A stretch of 64,000 nt of DNA from JBDTSW01 sp963797835 (lineage in GTDB: Bacteria > Actinomycetota > Thermoleophilia > Solirubrobacterales > 70-9): contig CAWCRN010000019.1 of NCBI GenBank assembly GCA_963797835.1, positions 186,001 to 250,000 of the forward strand, written 5' to 3'. Each line of letters begins with the position of its first letter. Position 1 is the first letter of the stretch. Under the pieces are notes generated by a model. It did not search any database, was not told where the DNA came from, and was given only the letters and a program-made list of their open reading frames with translations. Position numbers and translations under genes: made by a program. Positions 37,871 through 46,179 of the stretch are shown here, piece by piece.

Positions 37871-39190
37871 ATGGCAACCAACCTGGATCCAACCGAGGCG
37901 GCCGCCCGGCTCGAGCCCACCGACACCCTCGGCATCCCGCTCGGGACGGGCCAGCCCGCCGCCTTCATGGCGGCGCTGGGCGAGCGCACCGACTGGGAGG
38001 ACCTGCGTGTCTACGGCGCCCTGCTCCTCGTCGGGACGAACCTGTTGAACCATCCCAAGGTCCACTACCTCTCCGGCTTCTTCGGCCCGCTGGAGCGGAT
38101 GCTGCGCGACGCCGGCGCCAACATCAGCTTCGTCCCTGCGGACTTCCGCCGCTTCGCGCCCCTGCTGGAGGAGCAGCGGCCGCGGGTGATGGCCACGGCT
38201 GCCGCCCCGCCGAGCGCCGACGGCTGGTGCAGCCTCTCCCTTCACGCCGGGGGCACGTTCTCCGAGTTGCTCCGGGCGGGCGAGGATCCGGAGCGGCTGC
38301 TGGTGGTCGAGGTCTCCGAGCGCTTCCCGGCCACCTTCGGCCTCCCTCCCGAACACCCCCACGCCCTGCACGTCGATCAGGTCGACCTGCTCGTCAGCTC
38401 CGACGCGGCGCCGTTCCCGCTCGAGGACCCTCCCGCGACGGACGTCGACCGGGCGATCGCGGGACACGCCGCCACCTTCATCCCGGACGGCGCGACGCTC
38501 CAGACCGGGATCGGCTCGGTGCCGTCAATGCTGGTGGGACTCCTCGCCGAGGGTGACCGTGGCGACTTCGGCGTGCACTCGGAGATGTTCACCACGGGCC
38601 TGATGCGGCTGCACCAGAGCGGCAAGGTGACGAACCGCAAGGGCCAGTTCGACGGCGTCTCCGTGGCGACGTTCGCCGCGGGCACGAACGAGCTGTACGA
38701 GTGGCTGCGCGGCAACCAGGACGTGGCCTTCCTGCCGGTGGAGGTGATCAACTCGCACGACCTGATCGCCCGCAACCGGCTGATGACCACGATCAACGGG
38801 GCGATGTCGATCGACATCCATGGGCAGGTGATCGCCGACACGATCGGGGGCGCTCAGTTCTCCGGCATCGGCGGGCACGAGGACTTCGTCGCCGGCCCCG
38901 CCCTGGAGCTCGAGGACCGCTCGCTCCTGTGCCTGCCGTCGACGGTGTCGATCGGCGACGAGGTTCGCTCGCGGATCGTGCCGTGGTTCGAGGCCGGAGC
39001 GGTGATCACGACGCCGCGCCACCAGGTCGACGTGATCGTCACCGAGTACGGCGCCGCGGAACTGCAGGGCAAGACGGTCCGCCAGCGGGGCGAGGCGCTC
39101 GCCGCCATCGCTCACCCCGACTTCCGCGACGGGCTGCTGGAGGCCGCCGAGCGCGCGTCCGGCGGCCGCGCCCCCTTTCCGCCGAGCTGA
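37871..39190 (+). CDS. Acetyl-CoA hydrolase/CoA-transferase family protein
   Basis: 439 residues of the acetyl-CoA hydrolase / 4-hydroxybutyrate CoA-transferase family. Seen: VDLLVSSD, ATFIPDGATLQTGIGSVPSML, and the C-terminal half with DFGVHSEMFTTGLMRLHQSG, GTNELYEWL, MTTINGAMSIDIHGQVIADTIGGAQFSGIGGHEDFVAGP and VDVIVTEYGAAELQGKTVRQRGEALAAIAHPDFRDGLLEAA. The catalytic Glu is in the VHSEMF segment. It moves CoA between short-chain carboxylates. A large hairpin separates it from the converging lipid operon. Acceptor unknown. Confidence 0.92.
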   Translation: MATNLDPTEAAARLEPTDTLGIPLGTGQPAAFMAALGERTDWEDLRVYGALLLVGTNLLNHPKVHYLSGFFGPLERMLRDAGANISFVPADFRRFAPLLEEQRPRVMATAAAPPSADGWCSLSLHAGGTFSELLRAGEDPERLLVVEVSERFPATFGLPPEHPHALHVDQVDLLVSSDAAPFPLEDPPATDVDRAIAGHAATFIPDGATLQTGIGSVPSMLVGLLAEGDRGDFGVHSEMFTTGLMRLHQSGKVTNRKGQFDGVSVATFAAGTNELYEWLRGNQDVAFLPVEVINSHDLIARNRLMTTINGAMSIDIHGQVIADTIGGAQFSGIGGHEDFVAGPALELEDRSLLCLPSTVSIGDEVRSRIVPWFEAGAVITTPRHQVDVIVTEYGAAELQGKTVRQRGEALAAIAHPDFRDGLLEAAERASGGRAPFPPS

Positions 39191-39203
39191 ACCCGCGTTG
39201 CGG

Positions 39204-39242
39204 TTGTCGGATTCCTCCCACCTGCTGGGAAGAATCCGACAA
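39204..39242. terminator. Bidirectional hairpin between convergent genes
   Basis: TTGTCGGATTC and GAATCCGACAA form an 11-bp perfect stem. After a C-A mismatch the inner TCCCA and TGGGA extend it to 17 steps around a 5-base loop. It sits between the CoA-transferase stop (39190) and the stop of the cyclopropane-synthase-family gene (39252). Confidence 0.75.
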
Positions 39243-39251
39243 TGGTGCGGC

Positions 39252-40553
39252 CTACCTGACCAGCCGCCCCGCCCAGCCCGGCTTCGCCGCAACCAGCTGT
39301 ACGTCCGCGATGCGCGCTTCGCTGAACCCCGCCTCCGACAGCGCCAGCCACAGCTCCCACAGCCGGCGAAAGCGCTCGTCATAACCGCGCTCGGAGAGCT
39401 CGGCCGCCGCGGCGACGAAGCGCTCGCGCCAGTGGCGGAGGGTCAACACGTAGCTGGGGCTGATGTCGTCGAGCCAGATTGTCCGCATGTCGGTGTCGCG
39501 CGCGATGTGGCGCTGGATCACCTCCAGCGAGGGGAGGCAGCCACCGGGGAAGATCAGATCGTTGGCGAAGCTACGGGCGCGCTTCTCCGCCTCGTACGCG
39601 CCGTCCTCGACCACGATCGCCTGGAGGAAGAACAGCCCGTGGGGCTCGAGCAGCTCGGAGCAGCGGCGGAAGTACCCGCCGAAGTACTGCCAGCCCACCG
39701 CCTCGATCATCTCCAGGGACACCAGCTTGTCGAAGGTGCCCTCGAGGTCGCGGTAGTCGGCGCCGAGGACGGTGACCCGGTCCTCAAGCCCGGCGGCCCG
39801 CACGCGCGCCTCGGCATGCTCGCGCTGCTCGCGGGAGATCGTTGTCGTGGTCACCCGGCAGCCGTAGCGGGAGGCCGCATGCAGAGCCATCCCGCCCCAG
39901 CCCGTGCCGATCTCCAGCAGGTGGTCGTCGCCCACGAGCTCCAGCCGGCGGCAGACCCGCTCGAGCCGGGCCTCCTGGGCGTCCTCGAGGCTCATGGCGT
40001 CGCCGGAGAACACGGCCGACGAGTACATCATCGCCTCGCGGTCGAGGAACAGCTCGAACAGGTCGTTGCCCAGGTCGTAGTGGGCCGCGATGTTGCGCGC
40101 CGCGCCGCGCCGGGTGTTGAGCACCGGCAGGTCCCGAGCGGCGGCCAGCGGCCGGGCCAGGTGAGCCAGCCGCCGGCGCAGGGGGTCGGCGCGGCCGATC
40201 TCCCGTGCCGCGAGACGACAGAGGCCGATCAGGTCGTCGGTCTCCCACAGCCCCTCCGCGTAGGACTCCCCCAGCCCGATGCTGCGGCGGCGGGCCAGCG
40301 CGGCGTACAGGCGCGGCGAGCGCACCTCCACCCGAATCCTGGGCGAGCCCGAGCCCAGCTCGACGGCCTCGCCCGACCATGTCTCGTGCAGCTCCACCGT
40401 GCCCGATCGCATCCCGCCGAGCACGCGGTGGACGAGGCTGCGTGCGAGCCGGTCGCCCGGCCGCTTACCCGGTGCCGCGCCGGACGGCGTTGAGGACGTG
40501 CGAACCGCCGGGCCGCTTGCCCGGGACACCCGCCGTGCACCTCGGACGGCCAT
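39252..40553 (-). CDS. Cyclopropane-fatty-acyl-phospholipid synthase family methyltransferase
   Basis: 433 residues from ATG 40553. Seen: N-terminal lipid-binding region (RIRVEVRSPRLYAALARRRSIGLGESYAEGLWETDDL), NIAAHYDLGNDLFELFLDREAMMYSSAVF, SAM motif LLEIGTGWGGMALHAASRYGCRVTTTTIS, SLEMIEAVGWQYFGGYFRRC, and a C-terminal half with GGCLPSLEVIQ. It should transfer a methylene or methyl group from SAM to an unsaturated acyl chain at the membrane. The frame reads through from the DUF1365 gene upstream, but this is a frame slip: in the correct frame the DUF1365 gene stops at TGATG over this start. No defects in this gene. Confidence 0.93.
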   Translation of the reverse strand: MAVRGARRVSRASGPAVRTSSTPSGAAPGKRPGDRLARSLVHRVLGGMRSGTVELHETWSGEAVELGSGSPRIRVEVRSPRLYAALARRRSIGLGESYAEGLWETDDLIGLCRLAAREIGRADPLRRRLAHLARPLAAARDLPVLNTRRGAARNIAAHYDLGNDLFELFLDREAMMYSSAVFSGDAMSLEDAQEARLERVCRRLELVGDDHLLEIGTGWGGMALHAASRYGCRVTTTTISREQREHAEARVRAAGLEDRVTVLGADYRDLEGTFDKLVSLEMIEAVGWQYFGGYFRRCSELLEPHGLFFLQAIVVEDGAYEAEKRARSFANDLIFPGGCLPSLEVIQRHIARDTDMRTIWLDDISPSYVLTLRHWRERFVAAAAELSERGYDERFRRLWELWLALSEAGFSEARIADVQLVAAKPGWAGRLVR

Positions 40554-41302
40554 CAGCCTGCCGCCGGGCGCGGATGGTAGGGGGCCCCCTTCAGCCTCAG
40601 CCTCGAGAGCGTTCCAGTAGATCCGGGCCAGGGTTGCGGCCGCAGCCGGCGGATGGGTGAGCATCGCCCGCGACATCTGGCTGCGGCTCAGCTCGAGCCG
40701 GCGGAGGGCCAGGTTCGCGTCGAACACGATCCGGCCGCGCTCGCTGCTCGTGATCGAGACCGAGAGCGACTCACCCGGCGCGGATAGCCGCCACCGGTAC
40801 TCCTGCTCCATCGGCATGAACGGTGACACGTGCATGCGCTTCTGGAAGGTTCCCTCGAGCGCGTCGCGACCGCGCCCATCCAGGACGTAGGTCTGGCGCT
40901 CGCCCCACGGGGTGTTGGTCACCTCCGCGATCACGGCCTCGACATTACTCCCGTTCGTGCCGTGCAGGTAGAAGAAGCTGACCGGGTTGAACCCGATGCC
41001 CAGGAAGCGAGGCGTCGTGAGGAGCCTGCACAGGGCCGCCCGGGCCGAGCGCCGATGCGCTCCTCGACGAGGTCGCGCGCTGCCTCCGCGAGCGGGACGC
41101 CGGGACCGCCCGAGGTGGTCGGAGCGGCGAAAGCGCACCGGGGCCGGGCCGCCGGGCCGACCACAGCGGGTGGCGGTCGAGCACCCCGGGCAGCTCCTCG
41201 AGGTCGAGCAGCACCATCGAGACCCGGTAGCGAAAGCGAATGCTCCACAGGGTCGCGGCGGCGGTGGGCCACCCACCCGTCGTATAGAGCCGAGGCGGTC
41301 AC
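40553..41302 (-). CDS. DUF1365 family protein (several frame slips)
   Basis: About 249 residues, reassembled across four or five slips. N-terminus TASALYDGWVAHRRRDPVEHSFRYRVS then MVLLDLEELPGVLDRHPLWS. The centre is LLTTPRFLGIGFNPVSFFYLH, the family hallmark, then EVTNTPWGERQTYVL and FQKRMHVSPFMPMEQEYRWR. The end IYWNAL continues after a slip near 40608 as RLRLKGAPYHPRPAAG-stop, the usual DUF1365 terminus. GTG start overlapping the FAD-gene stop as GTGA; stop overlapping the next start as TGATG. The family accompanies cyclopropane synthase and FAD oxidoreductase genes in many bacteria; its activity is unknown. Confidence 0.8.
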
Positions 41303-42594
41303 GCCGCCAGCTCCAGCTCGGCGCGTGGGGCGACTCGCGCCCGCGCTCCAGCGCCCCCAGCGCCTCGCACGCGCGCAGCGCGCTCCAGACCCCGTCCTCG
41401 TGGAATCCCCAGCGCCAGTAGGCGCCGCAGTAGTGCGTGCGCCCGCGGCTGACCTGGTCCCACCGCGCCTGCGCCGCGACCGACTCGCGGGTGTAGACCG
41501 GGTGCGAGTAGGAGAACTGCGCTCGATCACGCGATCGGGGTTGATGTCGCCGGTGCGATTGAGGGTCACCAGGAACTCGCGGTCGGCGTCGAGCGACTGC
41601 AAGCGGTTCATGTGGTAGGTGACGGTCGTCCGGCCCGCCGGCTCCTCGGTCAGGTGATAGTTCCAGCTCGCCCAGGCGGCGCGACGGCGCGGCATGAGCG
41701 AGGCGTCGGTGTGGAGAACGGTCTCGTTCTCCTGATAGGCGATCGCACCCAGGACCTCGCGCTCGGCGTCGGTCGGGTCGGCCAGCATCGCCAAGCGCCT
41801 GGTCCGAGTGACAGGCGAAGACGACGTGGTCGAACCGCTCCCGCCCCCCGTTGTAGGACAGGTCGACCCCGCCGGGGTCGCGGCGCGACCGCGTCTACGG
41901 GCGTGGACGTCCTGACCCGGTCGGCGAACGGCGCGGTGAGTCGCCTCGACGTAACGGCGGGAGCCCCCGGTGACGGTGTGCCAGCGCGGACGGCCAAGGA
42001 ACTGGAGCGACCCGTGGTTGGCGAAGAACTCGGCGATGAAGCTTGCCGGGAAACGCCCAGAGCTGCTCGGGGTCGGCCGACCAGACGGCCGACACCTGGG
42101 GCACGATCAGCCGCTCGACGAAGTATTCGGAGTAGCCGCCGGGCCTCGCAGAACTCGCGCAGCGACGGGCCCTTCCCGTTCGTGCCGATCAGGGTGCGCG
42201 CCTCGCGGAAGAACCGCCGCAGGTCGCAGCAGCATCCGGTGGAACGAGGGGTCGACGATGTGCCCGAGGTTCGCGAACAGCCCCATCGGGCGTCGCCGCC
42301 CACTCGAAGCCGCCACGGCCGTCGGAGACCGAGAAGCTCATGGTCGATGGCTGCGTTCGCTACCTCGAGCTCTGCCAGCAAGCGCCCTGAAGTTCGGGTA
42401 GTTGCGGTCGTTGAAGACGATGAATCCGGTGTCGACGCGCGAAGTCGCCCGCCCGGCGTCTCCACCTCGACCGTGTTCGAATGGCCCCCGGGCCGCGGGC
42501 CGGCCTCGAACACGGCGATCTCGTGCCCGGCGCGGTTCAGCTCGTGCGCCGCGACCAGGCCGGAGATCCCGGCGCCGATGACGGCTGTCCTCAT
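41299..42594 (-). CDS. NAD(P)/FAD-dependent oxidoreductase, amine-oxidase type (about ten frame slips)
   Basis: About 430 residues. Segments in order: MRTAVIGAGISGLVAAHEL (dinucleotide-binding GxGxxG), EIAVFEAGPRPGGHSNTVEV, VDTGFIVFNDRNYPNFRALL, MGLFANLGHIVDPSFHRMLL, DLRRFFREARTLIG, VPQVSAVWSADPEQLWAFP, HTDASLMPRRRAAWASWNYH, and a C-terminus ending ELELAA-stop. The match to the FAD oxidoreductases that sit next to DUF1365 and cyclopropane-synthase genes is complete, so the many slips probably reflect poor consensus. ATG overlaps the SDR stop as ATGA. It may oxidise a methylated or desaturated acyl chain at the membrane; substrate unproven. Confidence 0.82.
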
Positions 42595-43514
42595 CGCTCG
42601 GCCCCCGCGCCCGGCGCATCCCCCTGCGGTCACCCGGGCCAGCTCCGCCCAAAGCCGCCGCCGCTCCGAGTCGGACTCGCGGGTTCCGGGGAGGCGGTGC
42701 GGCGAGCGCGGACGGCGGTCGTGCCACAGCGCCCCCGGGTGCTCGTTCGCCTCCTCGCACGCCAGGAGCCACACGGCCGTGTCCGCCCCCTGGCCGCATC
42801 GCGCAGCAGGGGACCCATCAGCCGCCGGAAGCGTGGCAGCGATTCGGCCAGGCCGGGCGTGTCGGCCCAGCCGGGATGCATCGAGTGGAACCCGATCCCA
42901 GGCCCCTCGTGCTCGGCGAACAGCGTGGCGCAGATCACCTGCGCGCGCTTGGCGTGGGCGTAGAAGCGAGGGCCGTCGAAGTCGCGGCCGTCGAGCTGGA
43001 GGTCGCCGGCGTCGAGGCCCGTGGTGAGCATCCCGCCCGAGCTGACCCACACGACCCGTGACGGCGCCCCCCGCCGCAGCGAGCCGAGCAGCATCCGGGT
43101 CATCAGGAACGGGCCCGCGACCGCGGTGGCGAACGTCAGCTCGATGCCCTGGGGGCTGCGCTCGCGCTCGGCGGTGAGCACCCCCGCGTTGTGGATCAGC
43201 CCGCCGAGGGCCGGGACCTCGCCGGCGAAGCCGCGGCAGAACGAGCGCACGGACTCGAGGTCCGAGACGTCGCAGAGGTGCAGGCGGGGCACGCCCTCCC
43301 CAGCCGCCGCCACGCGATCGAGGGCGGCCTCGCCGCGTTCCCGGTTACGGGCGAGCATGTGGACCCGCGCGCCCGCCTCGACGAGCTGGCCGCAGGCGGC
43401 CTCGCCGATCCCAGAGCTTGCCCCGGTGACCAGGACGTCGCGGTCGCGGAGCGCGCCCTCGGGGACCCTGGGGCCCCACCCGCGCGATCGCAGGCGATAG
43501 CCGAGCGCGGTCAA
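42591..43514 (-). CDS. Short-chain dehydrogenase/reductase (two frame slips)
   Basis: About 307 residues. TGASSGIG cofactor motif, HNAG (LIHNAGVL), a VVWVSSGGM strand and an active-site FYAHAKRAQ with YxxxK are present; so catalytic Ser, Tyr and Lys can be placed. The C-terminal part follows a slip near 42800 (GADTAVWLLACEEA) and another near 42610 that restores the stop TGA overlapping the next ATG as ATGA. TTG start at 43514; this is the 5' gene of the lipid operon. It resembles retinol-dehydrogenase-like SDRs; substrate unknown. Confidence 0.85.
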
Positions 43515-43579
43515 GTACTTCGGAGGCCATCCAGGGTCAGATACGAACTCGGAGCGGGATCGGTTGAGTGGGGCCGGGT

Positions 43580-45058
43580 ATGCTCACCGCAGCCATGGAG
43601 AGGCCACCTCGCCGCAGGGATCGTGCGCGGAGAGCGCTCTTGGCCGTGCTCGCGGCCGGCGTCGGCGCGTGCGCGCTGCCCGCGGGCGCCGCCGCCGACG
43701 AGCACGAGTACAGCTTCCGCATCCCGATCACGGTCAGCGGCTACGAGGTGAAGCAGACCGTCGTGGGGGGACCGAGGCCGCCGATCGACGGCCACATCAC
43801 CAAGATGAACGCCGACATCGTCGATGCGAGCGGCGAGCAGGTGCCGATCCAGCGCCTGATGCTGCACCACATCGTCTTCCTCAACACCGGCCGCCAGGAC
43901 CAGAGCTGCCCCGTCGACGACGGGATCCTGGGATTCGACGGGCTGCAGACGGCGCCCGCCGTCGAGCGGTTCTTCGCCGCGGGCGAGGAGCGGGCGCGAC
44001 TGGCGATGCCCCCCGGGTACGGATACGAGCTCGGCGAGGCAGCCTCGAACCGCTGGATCGTGCTCTACATGGTCATGAATCACCTGGCGGAAACGGACTC
44101 GGCGTTCATCGAGTACAACGTCACGGTCGAGGACGGTGAGGGCCTCGCCGAGCCGCTCCAGAGCACGGTCCCGTTCTGGCTCGACGCCGAGAACTGCAAG
44201 GCCGACCCGATCTACAACATCCCCGGCACGGGCGACGGCGGCGCCACCGACGTCAACGTGCGGGACTTCACCGTGGACCCCGCCAAGCTCGGCGCAAGCG
44301 GGGGGCGGATCGTCGCCGGGGCCGGGCACGTCCACGGCGGCGCCCATGAGCTCGAGCTGAGCCAGCCCTCCTGCGGCGACCGCACCCTCGCGGAGTCGGT
44401 CCCCACCTGGGGGCGCAAGGACCATCCGTTCTACAACGTGCGTCCGATCCTGCACGAGCCCGGCCCGATCAACATGACGGCGTTCGAGACGCAGGAGGGC
44501 TTCCCGATACGGGCGGGTCAGCCGTTGCGGCTGCGCTCCGTGTACGACGACAGCCGGCCCCACACACGCGTGATGGGGATCATGATCGTCTTCATCGCGC
44601 CGGACGCAGGGGTGCCCGTCGACGTCTGTTCGGAGCCGCCGCCCACGGACGTCCACGTCTCCGATCGGCCTCCCGGCCGCAAGAAGGGACCGGTGCGCTT
44701 CGAGGTGCCGCTGACCGGGCTCGACGAGAACGGTGAGGCGGTGAAGATCTCCCATCCCCCGGGCAAGCTGAAGGACGTCAAGTCCGGGACCACGATCGGG
44801 GTCAGGGACAACTTCTTCCAGCAGAGGAACCTGCGGATCGACCGCGGCGACGAGCTCGAGTGGAGCTTCGACTCCGGCCAGCTCCACAATCTCACGCTCG
44901 CGAACGGGCCGAAGGCGATCGGCTCCCCCAACCTGAGCCGCGATGGCCAGGGCACCCCGCGCACCTTCAGCCGTCGGTTCAACCGCAGCGGCACCTATCG
45001 CCTCTTCTGCGCGCTCCATCCCGTGCAGATGTCCGAGCGCGTCGTCGTCAAGCCCTAG
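43580..45058 (+). CDS. Secreted PHM-like copper monooxygenase with C-terminal cupredoxin domain
   Basis: 492 residues from ATG 43580. A signal peptide (RRALLAVLAAGVGACALPAGAAA) is followed by two domains. The first resembles the copper type II ascorbate-dependent monooxygenases (peptidylglycine/dopamine hydroxylases) and SURNod19-type proteins. All six copper-ligand positions can be matched: H96-H97 in MLHHIVF, H168 in VMNH, H250 and H252 in GHVHGG, and M332 (or M335) in RVMGIM. The second is a plastocyanin-like domain with H436, C477, H480 and M484 (CALHPVQM), a type 1 copper site. It should work outside the membrane on an unknown substrate. Divergent from the SDR gene (65-bp gap). Alternative start ATG 43595. 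Confidence 0.75.
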   Translation: MLTAAMERPPRRRDRARRALLAVLAAGVGACALPAGAAADEHEYSFRIPITVSGYEVKQTVVGGPRPPIDGHITKMNADIVDASGEQVPIQRLMLHHIVFLNTGRQDQSCPVDDGILGFDGLQTAPAVERFFAAGEERARLAMPPGYGYELGEAASNRWIVLYMVMNHLAETDSAFIEYNVTVEDGEGLAEPLQSTVPFWLDAENCKADPIYNIPGTGDGGATDVNVRDFTVDPAKLGASGGRIVAGAGHVHGGAHELELSQPSCGDRTLAESVPTWGRKDHPFYNVRPILHEPGPINMTAFETQEGFPIRAGQPLRLRSVYDDSRPHTRVMGIMIVFIAPDAGVPVDVCSEPPPTDVHVSDRPPGRKKGPVRFEVPLTGLDENGEAVKISHPPGKLKDVKSGTTIGVRDNFFQQRNLRIDRGDELEWSFDSGQLHNLTLANGPKAIGSPNLSRDGQGTPRTFSRRFNRSGTYRLFCALHPVQMSERVVVKP

Positions 45059-45105
45059 GCGGCGGCCGGCCGGGCCCGGACTACGATCCGCAGCCAGGAA
45101 GCCCC

Positions 45106-46017
45106 TTGCTGCGATCCCGGATCACCGCCGCCCGCGCGGCGCTCGAGCGCCGCGCTGAGCCCGTGCTCTCCTCGCCGTACTGGCGGGCGCTCCGGCGGGC
45201 GCTCGACGCCGGCGCGCTCGACGGCGCCGCCGCGCTCACCTACTACCTCCTGCTCTCCCTTGTGCCGTGCGTGACGCTGGTGATGGGGCTCGTCGGCGTG
45301 GTGGGCAGCGATCCCGAGACGACAAACGCGATCCTCGACGTCGTCGAGGACGGGGGCTCGGCCGAGGCGGCGGAGACGCTTCGCGGCAGCATCGAGAAGG
45401 CGCTCGAGTCGGAGCCGCGCTCCGGCACGGCGGTGGGCATCGGGGCGATCGGGACGCTGTACGTGGCGTCGCTCTACGTGGCCGCCTTCGCCCGGGCCTC
45501 CGCCGGGATCGGTGGCGGCAGCCGGCGCAGCCGGATGAGCAACCGCCCGCTCCAGGTGTTGGCCACGTTCGTCGGCGTCGTCCTGCTGGCCTTCGCCCTG
45601 TTCCTGCTGGTGATCTCGAAGCGGATCGCCGATGCGCTCGCCGAAGCGACCGGGATCAGCCTGTTCGCCGAGGAGCTGTGGCCGGTGGCGAAATGGGCCG
45701 CCATCGTCCTCTGCCTGACGGTGATCGTCGCCGGCCTCTACTCGCTCGACCCTACCCGCGAGCGGCACTGGCCCCCGCGGCCAACGGCGGGCACCCTGAT
45801 CGCTGTGGCGCTCTGGCTCACGGCCACGATCGGGTTCGAGATCTACCTGCGGACGCTGGCGACCTACGACCAGACGTACGGGGCGGCGCTGGGCGGGATC
45901 ATCACGCTTCTGGTCTGGGCCTGGCTCACGAACATCGTCCTGCTCTACGGCGTGGCCGTGGACCAGGAGCGCCGCGGAAATGAACCGCCCGACCAACCGG
46001 CGCCCGAGTTGCCGTAA
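45106..46017 (+). CDS. YihY/BrkB-family membrane protein, second copy
   Basis: 303 residues from a TTG with AGGAAG 5 bases upstream. About six helices: GAALTYYLLLSLVPCVTLVMGLVGVVG, TLYVASLYVAAFARASAGI, FVGVVLLAFALFLLVISKRI, AIVLCLTVIVAGLYSLD, TLIAVALWLTATIGFEIYL and YGAALGGIITLLVWAWLTNIVLLYGVAVDQE. The last matches the BrkB C-terminal motif of the protein encoded at 32410, but overall identity is low. It starts 47 bases after the copper-protein gene on the same strand and may be cotranscribed. Confidence 0.88.
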   Translation: MLRSRITAARAALERRAEPVLSSPYWRALRRALDAGALDGAAALTYYLLLSLVPCVTLVMGLVGVVGSDPETTNAILDVVEDGGSAEAAETLRGSIEKALESEPRSGTAVGIGAIGTLYVASLYVAAFARASAGIGGGSRRSRMSNRPLQVLATFVGVVLLAFALFLLVISKRIADALAEATGISLFAEELWPVAKWAAIVLCLTVIVAGLYSLDPTRERHWPPRPTAGTLIAVALWLTATIGFEIYLRTLATYDQTYGAALGGIITLLVWAWLTNIVLLYGVAVDQERRGNEPPDQPAPELP

Positions 46018-46179
46018 TCGGTTTCAGGTAAGGAGTGAGGAGTCGGGTCGCGCGGCGCCGTGATTCGGGCTACGCTGGCTCCAAATCACCCGGCGCCGTA
46101 TGTGCGTGATCGCAGGGTCACGGCTTGGCGGCATGTGTTGGGGTGAAGTCTGCGGCGTCGTAGGCGTCGCGGGGGGTAG

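Noticed and set aside
39252..41276. An uninterrupted reading frame fusing DUF1365 to the cyclopropane-synthase-family protein.
   Set aside because: One base shift near 40608 gives the normal DUF1365 ending RLRLKGAPYHPRPAAG and a TGA overlapping the methyltransferase ATG, so the fusion is an artefact.
46018..46179. Inverted repeat (GTGATT...AATCAC flanked by GGCGCC palindromes) before the giant gene.
   Set aside because: Arms are short and GC-rich; I cannot tell it from chance in this base composition.
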